A stretch of 64,000 bases of DNA from Mucilaginibacter lappiensis. Lineage in GTDB: Bacteria; Bacteroidota; Bacteroidia; Sphingobacteriales; Sphingobacteriaceae. The stretch lies in assembly GCF_900155965.1 (NCBI RefSeq), contig NZ_FTMG01000018.1:84430-148429 (forward strand). Reading direction: 5' to 3'. Below, piece after piece: positions 26,078 through 32,663 of this stretch (position 1 is its first letter; every line of letters begins with the position of its first letter). Both the position numbers and the translations under genes were made by a program. The notes under the pieces were generated by a model. The model made no database searches and had not been told where the DNA came from. It saw only the letters and a list, made by a program, of their open reading frames with translations.

Positions 26078-27013
26078 TTAAAGCAGTTTTACAAAAATAT
26101 CGTTATTAAAATGCGCTTTTAAATGCCGGCCATCGCCATGCAGTGTCCATATTTGTTTGGGTTGGGTGCGGGCTATAGTTTCCAGGATGTCGTTCCAATC
26201 CACATGGTCTGAGATAAACAAGGTATCGCGCTGGTTAACCTGCAGGTTTTTCCAGCCCGAGGCAAAAAGGCGGGTTACGCCCGTAGCCCTGATATAGCTA
26301 TCGAAAGTAAAAGGGGGAACTATGTAAACAAACTCATCCTGTACTTTCATCAGCTTACGCCCATAAATTTGGTGAGGTCCCAGCACAATGCCCAGTTTTT
26401 GGTAAATAGCATTGATGGGCATAATACGATGGTGCACCAGTATCTTCTTCTGTGGGGCATGAGTACTGATGAGGTTAATGAGCCGCTGACTTTTGCCCAA
26501 ACCATAAGCACCCAGTAGGATATTGGTTTTGATAGAACTGATCTTTTGTATTTCGGCAACCGGATCCGGGTGTATCACCTCCGGGTCGGCAAAGGTACTT
26601 TCGGTGATCAGTACATCGGTGGTTACCCATTCAATAGGTTCGCAGGTATCATCGGGTTGTAGCTTATAGTCGCCGGTATACAGGTAGCGGGTATCTTCGT
26701 ATTCCATCAGTACCTGTGCCGAACCCAGCATATGACCGGCTGATATCAGGGTTATGGTTACCCTGCCGATAGTAAAAGACTCATTAAAGCCTACTATATT
26801 AAAAACCTTAGCCGCTGTTCGGTCATAACGCAGCTGCATCACACTGGCTGTTGGCCGGGTACAATAAACGTCATGGTTACCGCTTACGGCATGATCGGCA
26901 TGGGCATGGGTTATCACCGCTGTTTTGGCGGGTAGTTTAGGATCCAGATAAAAATCGCCGTATTTGCAATACAGGCCCTTCTCATCTATCTGTACAAAAT
27001 CATCAAGTATCAT
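26078..27013 (-). CDS. Metallo-beta-lactamase-fold exonuclease-like protein
   Basis: The protein (311 aa) resembles ligase-associated DNA exonucleases of the MBL/beta-CASP group. It has the metal motif THAHADHA, a later SAGHMLGSAQ His, YLYTGDYK with the metal-binding Asp, LITESTFADP, and a C-terminal FISDHVDWNDIL and WTLHGDG His. No ligase gene is nearby. I take the ATG at 27013 (MILDDFVQ). A GTG at 27040 would add nine residues within repeat-like DNA. It ends a minus-strand run that includes coaE, ybbR, yajC and nusB. Confidence 0.85.
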   Translation of the reverse strand: MILDDFVQIDEKGLYCKYGDFYLDPKLPAKTAVITHAHADHAVSGNHDVYCTRPTASVMQLRYDRTAAKVFNIVGFNESFTIGRVTITLISAGHMLGSAQVLMEYEDTRYLYTGDYKLQPDDTCEPIEWVTTDVLITESTFADPEVIHPDPVAEIQKISSIKTNILLGAYGLGKSQRLINLISTHAPQKKILVHHRIMPINAIYQKLGIVLGPHQIYGRKLMKVQDEFVYIVPPFTFDSYIRATGVTRLFASGWKNLQVNQRDTLFISDHVDWNDILETIARTQPKQIWTLHGDGRHLKAHFNNDIFVKLL

Positions 27014-27016
27014 TTT

Positions 27017-27137
27017 TTTGAAGCTAAAAGCTAAATGCACAAAGCCGAAAGCTAATGCATTGATTTTTATGGATATGGGTAAGCACGTCTTGAATTTTCG
27101 ACATTTGACTATTTGCTTGATTCTTGACTCTTGATTC
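27017..27137. repeat. Degenerate inverted tract between exonuclease and coaE
   Basis: Left part: AAGCTAAAAGCTAAATGC and AAAGCCGAAAGCTAA. Right part: TTGATTCTTGACTCTTGATT and similar. The right part overlaps the last codons of coaE. It belongs to a set of five such tracts in this window, of which the one at 55803 uses the same GAGTCAAGAATCAAGA unit. Confidence 0.6.
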
Positions 27138-27741
27138 CTGACTCTTTATCCGCGGCGAGGGCTAAATATTGCTGGTGCAAAGCCAGCACCTGGGTAATAA
27201 CCAGCTGTCGGTCATCATTAATGATCACATCATTGGCCAGCTCTTTCTTTTTTTCTTCGGTAAACTGGCGGGCTTCGCGACTTTCCACTTCGGTGCGTGA
27301 AATATGATCGCGTTGTATTACGCGGGCTATACGGTTCTTTAAAGGGGCCGACACGAGCAAACTACGGTCGCACATTTTATAAGAGTCGCTTTCAAACAGC
27401 AAGGCGGCCTCTTTGATCACATAAGGGGCCGAATGAATGTTGGATGCCCAATTGTCAAAAGCCCTGAAAGTTGCCGGATGCACCAGCGCGTTCAATTTTT
27501 TAAGTTCGGCCTCGTTATTAAAAACTATACCGGCAATATGTTTGCGGTTCAGGCTGCCATCGTCAAAATAGGATGCCGGGCCGAAAGTTTGCTTTAAGGC
27601 GTCAATCAGTATAGTATCAGTCACCATTACTTTTTTGGCCTCGTCGTCTGCATAAAAAACAGGGATGCCTAAAAGTTCGAAAACTTTGGCTACTGTAGTT
27701 TTGCCGCTACCTATATTACCTGTTAAACCTATTTTAAGCAT
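27109..27741 (-). CDS. coaE: Dephospho-CoA kinase
   Basis: The protein (210 aa) catalyses the last step of coenzyme A synthesis, phosphorylation of dephospho-CoA. The P-loop GLTGNIGSGKTTVAKVFELLG is at the N terminus. PVFYADDEAK, then HPATFRAFDNW and the lid IQRDHISRTEVESREARQF match the family. The last dozen residues (GIKSQESSK) are encoded by an intergenic repeat of the GAGTCAAGAATCAAGA type, so the natural end may have been shifted by the repeat. It is co-directional with the YbbR gene, 108 bp away. Confidence 0.96.
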   Translation of the reverse strand: MLKIGLTGNIGSGKTTVAKVFELLGIPVFYADDEAKKVMVTDTILIDALKQTFGPASYFDDGSLNRKHIAGIVFNNEAELKKLNALVHPATFRAFDNWASNIHSAPYVIKEAALLFESDSYKMCDRSLLVSAPLKNRIARVIQRDHISRTEVESREARQFTEEKKKELANDVIINDDRQLVITQVLALHQQYLALAADKESGIKSQESSK

Positions 27742-27749
27742 TTTTTGGG

Positions 27750-27847
27750 GATTATGAGATTATAGGATTTTTGGATTATAAGATTTTTTGAAGTAGGATC
27801 ATCTAAATCCATTACCCATGCTCCAAAAGTCCTCAAATCTCATAATC
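27750..27847. repeat. Inverted tract between coaE and the YbbR gene
   Basis: GATTATGAGATT (27750-27761) is exactly repeated inverted as AATCTCATAATC (27836-27847). The sequence between is made of related words such as GGATTTTTGGATTATAAGA. No gene lies inside. Confidence 0.7.
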
Positions 27848-27849
27848 TT

Positions 27850-28797
27850 TTATTTCTTAATAATAAAATCAATATTAGTCGGGCTTATCTTTACAATTTT
27901 ACAAAACGGGGGCACCCGGGTCAGTTTTACCGGGAGAGTAGTATAGCCGTGGTCGCGCCATAGGTCTAGATCAGCAGTGGCCTCAAACAGTTCCTCGGTC
28001 ATGTCGGGGTATCTGTTTAGTGACGTTGTGAAGGTAACCTTAACCCGTTGTGGAAACACCTTTACATTATCGTAATTATGATTGTTGATAAGCTTAACCG
28101 GCAGATCCAGTGTTTTTTCGGTAAACTCATCCACCGGGATGATTACCTGTACGGTTTTGGGATACACATTTAAATTCCCTTCTTTAACCGATTGCAGGTT
28201 GATACGGGTATTCACAGTTTCGCTCACATCAGTCTTCAGCAGCGAATCTGTTTTCCACAGGTTTATTTGTTTTAAACGTTCGGTGGGGCCGCTCACGGTG
28301 ATGTATGCAGGCTTAATGATCATATTACCTGATACGGCAAATTGCTTGCGGTATTTAATGCCCAGCATCAACTGTACCGGTACCTTTTTTACCAATCGGT
28401 TCGAGAAATCAAAATACAGGGTATCCGGATCAATAGATATAATCTGTTGTGTAATATCCTTATTGAGATTGATCTGTTTGAGCTGTGAATTGAGTACTAC
28501 ATAATTCCGGGTCTCCAGTGTCGAAAGATCAATGGTAATGGGCTTGCTTTCCTTATTCATGCTCGAAAAAAGCATTTGCCAGCCGGTGCCTTGTACGGTA
28601 GCATTTACAGTATCGGGCTGCAGGGAGTGAAAAGCCCGTTTCTGGGGGGCGTTTTTATAAGTTAGTACCTCCTGAATGGTATAAGGCTGCGGGGTAGACA
28701 GTGTAGTAAACAACCAGGCCAAAACAGCCAGCACCAGGCAGGTGAAAAATGCCGATAAGCGCCTTCGTTCTGTAGCCGATAATTTTACTATTGCCAT
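27850..28797 (-). CDS. YbbR-like domain protein, single membrane anchor
   Basis: The protein (315 aa) has a cytoplasmic N terminus, one membrane segment at about residues 12-31 (LSAFFTCLVLAVLAWLFTTLST) and an extracytoplasmic part built of YbbR-like beta domains (VNATVQGTGWQMLFSS, VPVQLMLGIKYRKQF, ITVSGPTERLKQINLWKTDSLL). In Firmicutes YbbR (CdaR) regulates a diadenylate cyclase. No cyclase gene is in this window, so that role is not shown here. The gene sits between yajC and coaE. Confidence 0.88.
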   Translation of the reverse strand: MAIVKLSATERRRLSAFFTCLVLAVLAWLFTTLSTPQPYTIQEVLTYKNAPQKRAFHSLQPDTVNATVQGTGWQMLFSSMNKESKPITIDLSTLETRNYVVLNSQLKQINLNKDITQQIISIDPDTLYFDFSNRLVKKVPVQLMLGIKYRKQFAVSGNMIIKPAYITVSGPTERLKQINLWKTDSLLKTDVSETVNTRINLQSVKEGNLNVYPKTVQVIIPVDEFTEKTLDLPVKLINNHNYDNVKVFPQRVKVTFTTSLNRYPDMTEELFEATADLDLWRDHGYTTLPVKLTRVPPFCKIVKISPTNIDFIIKK

Positions 28798-28800
28798 GTT

Positions 28801-28932
28801 TATTGAGCTTAAAGCAGAAAGCCAAAAGCTGAAAGCAAGAAACGAGATTAATCATTTATAACTTTCAGCCTTTAGTCAATTTACTAAGTTTTTTTCGCTT
28901 TAGGCTTTAAGCCTTTCGCTTTCAGCTTCCTT
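28801..28932. repeat. Inverted tract between the YbbR gene and yajC
   Basis: GCTGAAAGC (28828-28836) faces GCTTTCAGC (28918-28926), amid repeated words like AAAGCCAAAAGC and GCTTTAGGCTTTAAGCC. It is noncoding and is the same kind of structure as the tracts at 27017, 27750, 49644 and 55803. Confidence 0.65.
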
Positions 28933-28934
28933 AA

Positions 28935-29264
28935 TTAGCTTTTTACAGCTACCGGAGGAGTATTTAATGCTTTTGAAGCATCTAAAGAAACAGCCGATTT
29001 GTCAAAACGGATTTTGCCGTTCTCAACCTCAACTAAAAAGGTGGTGTCGTTCAAATCAATGATACGGCCATGTATACCAGCGGTGGTAACTACCTTATCA
29101 CCCTTTTTTAATTCCTCAACATATTTCTTTTGATCTTTTTGTTTTTTAACCTGCGGACGGATCATGAAAAAGTAAAACACCACGATGATCAACACCATTG
29201 GTATTAACATACCAAAACCTCCGGAACCACCTGCTGGTGCTTGTAATAAAATAGTAGTTATCAT
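28935..29264 (-). CDS. yajC: Preprotein translocase accessory subunit YajC
   Basis: The protein (109 aa) has one membrane segment (GMLIPMVLIIVVFYFFMIRP, with the family RPQ-KKQK after it) and a small basic soluble domain with ELKKGDKVVTTAGIHGRI. YajC associates with SecDF in protein export. The length is normal. It follows the DUF1573 lipoprotein by 14 bp, so both are co-transcribed. No secDF is present in the window. Confidence 0.96.
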   Translation of the reverse strand: MITTILLQAPAGGSGGFGMLIPMVLIIVVFYFFMIRPQVKKQKDQKKYVEELKKGDKVVTTAGIHGRIIDLNDTTFLVEVENGKIRFDKSAVSLDASKALNTPPVAVKS

Positions 29265-29278
29265 TTTTTTAATTATTG

Positions 29279-29734
29279 TTATTTTGTTAATACCTCGCCA
29301 ATAAGGTGTACCATGGTTTGAGCCGGTACAGTATTGGCGGTAATGGTTATTTGTTTGTCCTGCAAACCTGTTTTACCAGCACTGTTAAATACCACCTTAA
29401 TTAAACCGCTTTCGCCTGGTTTAATTGGGGTTTTAGGCCAGTCGGGAGTGGTGCAGCCACAGCTGGCAACCGCATCAGTAATAATCAGCGGAGATTTACC
29501 ATTGTTAGTGAACTTAAAATCATAACCAACCTTATCACCTTGTTTGATTTTGCCAAAATCATGGCTTTCTTTTTCAAACTTCATGATTGGGGCAGTAGCA
29601 GCGTTTGCCGTAGTGGCAGCTGTTTTTGTTGCAGAACTGTCGGCTGTGGTTGATGCCGCGCCCTTGGCGGGTGTTTGGTTACAGGCCGATAATAATACGC
29701 CTGCGGTTAATAAGCTTAAAAATAATCGTTTCAT
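29279..29734 (-). CDS. DUF1573 lipoprotein
   Basis: The protein (151 aa) has a lipoprotein signal with lipobox LLSACN (Cys18), then an Ala/Thr-rich linker of about 30 residues. The single DUF1573 domain is ASH/MSP-like, with FGKIKQGDKVGYDFKFTNNG, the hallmark ASCGCTTPDWPKTPI and GESGLIKVVFNSAGKTG. The function is unknown; it is an abundant envelope family in Bacteroidota. It is placed between nusB (11 bp) and yajC (14 bp). Confidence 0.92.
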   Translation of the reverse strand: MKRLFLSLLTAGVLLSACNQTPAKGAASTTADSSATKTAATTANAATAPIMKFEKESHDFGKIKQGDKVGYDFKFTNNGKSPLIITDAVASCGCTTPDWPKTPIKPGESGLIKVVFNSAGKTGLQDKQITITANTVPAQTMVHLIGEVLTK

Positions 29735-29745
29735 CGGTTAAAATA

Positions 29746-30693
29746 TTATTCTATTAATCCTCTTCCTATTTTTTTGATTTTATTCTCTGCTTTCAGGTCA
29801 ATTAAAATCTTGTCTAAGATACCGTTTATAAATGAATTACTTTTAGGAGTGCTAAACTCTTTAGATATCTCCAGGTACTCATTAATAGTTACTTTAACCG
29901 GGATAGAGGTAAAGTTAACGAACTCGGTAATGGCCATCTTCATTAACAAGGTATCCATCATAGCAATACGCTCAGGCTCCCAGTTTTGAGTTTTGGCAGC
30001 TATTAATTCCTGGTAAGGCTTATCAAACCGGATGCTTTGATCAAAAAGATTTACCACAAAATCGCGGTCGTCTGTCCAGTTGCCGGTAATTTCGGCCAGG
30101 TGGTTCTGTTTGGCATCTTCTGATGCAAAGTTTTTGAATGTTTTAGCAATCAATGCCTGCAATACATCACGGTCAACCGGCCAAAAAATAAACTTGTCTT
30201 CAAAAACCTGTTCAGCTAATGACGATTTCAAGATCACTTTTTTGAAGATGAATTTAATGATGTCTTTATCTGTTTGAATGGTATCGCCGGTTTTGGCCAG
30301 GTATTCGGCATACTCGGGCGAATTTTTGAGCGTGGTGAACAGCGTTTTGGCCAGTTCGGGCTCAAAATGCCATTCTACTTTATACTTCTTTAACGCGATC
30401 AGGTAATCGCGGTTATCGTTAAGGGTAACGATAAACCTGTTGCTCAATATTTTACGATTGGCATTTAAGTCTTCGGCGGTTGGTAAATGCTTATTGGCGC
30501 GTTCTTCCGCGTCATTAGCCGCGTAATTGGCCACTTCTGAAATTAATGATAGCATCCAGATATACATTTCAAATACCTGGTCGATGCCATTTAGCATATT
30601 TTTTTCGTGTTGCCTTACGTCTTTAGTATCTGACTGATGATACGCGTATAGTGCCTGTAATACCTTTACCCTGAGGTGCCTTCTGTTTAACAT
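29746..30693 (-). CDS. nusB: Transcription antitermination factor NusB, long form
   Basis: The protein (315 aa) starts MLNRRHLRVKVLQALYAY, the typical NusB N terminus. The C-terminal half has the NusB helical core: DTLLMKMAITEFVNF, IPVKVTINEYLEISKEFSTPKSNSFINGILDKI. Between them are about 150 residues of extra helical sequence, so it is over twice the length of the E. coli protein (139 aa). This long form is usual in Bacteroidota. NusB with NusE binds boxA RNA and promotes rRNA antitermination. It follows the dehydrogenase gene by 48 bp. Confidence 0.93.
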   Translation of the reverse strand: MLNRRHLRVKVLQALYAYHQSDTKDVRQHEKNMLNGIDQVFEMYIWMLSLISEVANYAANDAEERANKHLPTAEDLNANRKILSNRFIVTLNDNRDYLIALKKYKVEWHFEPELAKTLFTTLKNSPEYAEYLAKTGDTIQTDKDIIKFIFKKVILKSSLAEQVFEDKFIFWPVDRDVLQALIAKTFKNFASEDAKQNHLAEITGNWTDDRDFVVNLFDQSIRFDKPYQELIAAKTQNWEPERIAMMDTLLMKMAITEFVNFTSIPVKVTINEYLEISKEFSTPKSNSFINGILDKILIDLKAENKIKKIGRGLIE

Positions 30694-30741
30694 GTGTAAG
30701 AACGATTTGATCTGCTAACTTGCAGATGGTTAAATATGAAT

Positions 30742-31827
30742 TTAATAAGACGATTTTACTTTTTTAATATCCGCTATCCGTTTTTCAGCAATTTTATTGG
30801 CGGCTTTAACGGTAGAAATGTTTTCTGATTTAGAAAGCTTTAAAATAGTGCGTGTTACCTCGTAAATGTTTTCGGTAAGCTGCATGGTGCGTTTTTTGCT
30901 GAAACTCATCAATTCCGAATAGCAATTGATGATACCGCCTGCATTGATCACGTAATCTGGTGCAAACAAAATGCCTTTTTCTAAAAGCATGGCGCCGTGT
31001 TCTGCTTCATCAAGCAATTGGTTGTTGGCCGAGCCTGCTATAATGCTGCATTTGAGTTTATTGATGGTTTGTGTATTAATAGTGCCACCTAAAGCACATG
31101 GTGCGTAAATGTCGGCATCAATATCAAAAATACTATTGTTGGATACGGCTTCCGCACCGTATCTTTTGGCTATCTGGCCAATGCGCTCTTCCTGGATATC
31201 GCTCACGTAAACTTTTACATTTTCGTCGCGAAGTAAACGTACCAGGTGTTCGCCAACATGACCAACGCCCTGCACAATAACCGATTTTCCGGTAAGACTG
31301 TCGCTGCCGAATTGTTCTTTTACACAGGCTTTTATACCCTGAAAAACGCCCTGTGCAGCCACAGGCGAAGGATCGCCACTGCCACCCAAACTTTCGGGTA
31401 TGCCGGTAACATGCTGGGTTTCCATGCGGATGTACTCCATATCGCGCGGATTGGTACCTACATCTTCTGAAGTAATAAACTCGCCGTTAAGGTTTTTAAT
31501 AAAGCGGCCAAACTTGCGCATCAGCGCTTCGGTTTTATCCTTGCGCGAATCGCCTATAATTACAGAGTAGCCGCCACCCATGTTAAGGCCGGCGATAGCG
31601 CATTTATAGGTCATGCTTTTGGAAAGGCGCAATACATCGTTTAAAGCATCCGCCTCGGTTTTATAGCTCCACATGCGTGTGCTACCAAAAGCAGGGCCCA
31701 GCGTAGTATCATGAATAGCTATGATGGCTTTTAAACCCGTATCCGGATCGCTGCAGAATACAACTTTTTTGTGCCCAAAGGCGTCGAGCTGATTGAATAT
31801 AGATTCCGGTTGTTCTTGAACGGGCAT
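30742..31827 (-). CDS. Glu/Leu/Phe/Val dehydrogenase family protein lacking the catalytic lysine
   Basis: The protein (361 aa) is full length and shows both domains: the dimerisation domain with ALNDVLRLSKSMTYK (Lys75, the substrate-carboxylate lysine) and EDVGTNPRDM (Asp122), then the Rossmann domain with VQGVGHVGEHLV. The family normally has GGGK. Here the text is GGGYSVIIGD with Tyr87, at the spacing (12 after the first Lys, 35 before the Asp) expected for the catalytic lysine. So it may be a non-catalytic or altered enzyme. It has its own promoter and leads into nusB. Confidence 0.9.
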   Translation of the reverse strand: MPVQEQPESIFNQLDAFGHKKVVFCSDPDTGLKAIIAIHDTTLGPAFGSTRMWSYKTEADALNDVLRLSKSMTYKCAIAGLNMGGGYSVIIGDSRKDKTEALMRKFGRFIKNLNGEFITSEDVGTNPRDMEYIRMETQHVTGIPESLGGSGDPSPVAAQGVFQGIKACVKEQFGSDSLTGKSVIVQGVGHVGEHLVRLLRDENVKVYVSDIQEERIGQIAKRYGAEAVSNNSIFDIDADIYAPCALGGTINTQTINKLKCSIIAGSANNQLLDEAEHGAMLLEKGILFAPDYVINAGGIINCYSELMSFSKKRTMQLTENIYEVTRTILKLSKSENISTVKAANKIAEKRIADIKKVKSSY

Positions 31828-31861
31828 TAGTTATACGATAGTAAATGTTTTAAGGCGTGGA

Positions 31862-31892
31862 CAAAAGTAGAGGTTTTTTTTATTCTGACAAA
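31862..31892 (-). promoter_or_regulatory. Promoter of the dehydrogenase gene
   Basis: On the minus strand, -33 TTTG (31892-31889) is followed after 19 nt by -7 TACTTTTG (31869-31862). The -7 box ends 34 nt before the ATG. This is a full match to the Bacteroidota consensus. Confidence 0.7.
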
Positions 31893-32017
31893 GTTTATTA
31901 GCGGGGAACTGCTAGTCGACCTGTTTTTAAACCCGTGTTTATGGTAAACAGTATGTAATAAGGTGGTTACAAATGGGGGGGATTGAGGGTAATAATAAAT
32001 GCATCTGGTTAATTATA

Positions 32018-32053
32018 GGTAACGCTTACTTAGTATATGAAGTAAGCGTTACC
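32018..32053 (-). terminator. Hairpin after the Cys-rich peptide gene
   Basis: GGTAACGCTTACTT (32018-32031) pairs with AAGTAAGCGTTACC (32040-32053), a perfect 14-bp stem with an 8-nt loop, eight bases downstream of the peptide stop. The T-run is better on the plus strand (ATTTTTGC), so it may be bidirectional. Confidence 0.7.
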
Positions 32054-32061
32054 ATTTTTGC

Positions 32062-32301
32062 TCAATTATAACTACCGCAAACACTTCCCCACTCCGCTAA
32101 TGGCGAGCATGGCCATGGGTTAAAAGCACTAACACAGGCCACAAATGAGCTATATCCGTTTGAAAAACCGGAAGAGCAATAGCGGCTGCAGGACCTTCCG
32201 GCATTATCACATACGGCAGACTCACCGCTACCCGCTCCTTTAATGTTTTTAAGATCGGTGCGGTCCAATACTTTGGAACCGAGGTGTTGGAATTTCTTCA
32301 T
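32062..32301 (-). CDS. Cys-rich peptide with double-glycine-type leader (candidate RiPP or bacteriocin precursor)
   Basis: The peptide (79 aa) begins MKKFQHLGSKVLDRTDLKNI and continues with KGAG. The pattern of hydrophobic Leu/Ile positions followed by Lys-Gly-Ala-Gly resembles the leaders of natural-product precursors in Bacteroidota that are cut after a Gly pair. The core of about 54 residues has six Cys and many Ser and Gly but few charges, and ends GSVCGSYN. No maturase or C39-type peptidase gene is next to it. An ABC exporter is divergent 362 bp away but lacks a C39 domain. A -7 box TATATTTG sits 33 nt upstream of the ATG. A peptide function is likely; modification is unproven. Confidence 0.75.
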   Translation of the reverse strand: MKKFQHLGSKVLDRTDLKNIKGAGSGESAVCDNAGRSCSRYCSSGFSNGYSSFVACVSAFNPWPCSPLAEWGSVCGSYN

Positions 32302-32663
32302 AATTTTTGGTTTAATAATGGTTATAGATTTATCAAATATAAAACAATAACTAATAAATTAAGAGGTGTTTATTTATTGATTAGCAGTATTTTAATAATA
32401 ATATGAAGTGTTAATCGTATGAGTAGTTTATGAGTGGATTTATTGTTGAAAAACATGCTATTTTTAAGAAGAACGATTAAATTGAAAAGCCTGTGAGCGT
32501 AGAGGTGAAATTTGGCAGAATGTTACGCCTGGTTATTTTCTTACACCATTCCGACTTTTCAATTCAACCACTCTGCCAACTTTTTAATACTTTTGATTAA
32601 AGGATATCGGGCAATGATATCTTTCGGATTTTCCGGTTTCCCGGATTTTCGGACAACATAAAT
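32302..32663. promoter_or_regulatory. Divergent promoter region of the peptide gene and the ABC exporter
   Basis: No gene fits in these 362 bases. For the peptide, -7 TATATTTG lies at 32341-32334 on the minus strand. For the exporter, -7 TACTTTTG lies at 32588-32595 on the plus strand. The exporter leader repeats CGGATTTTC twice (32625 and 32642) and has two GATATC sites 13 bp apart. Confidence 0.5.
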
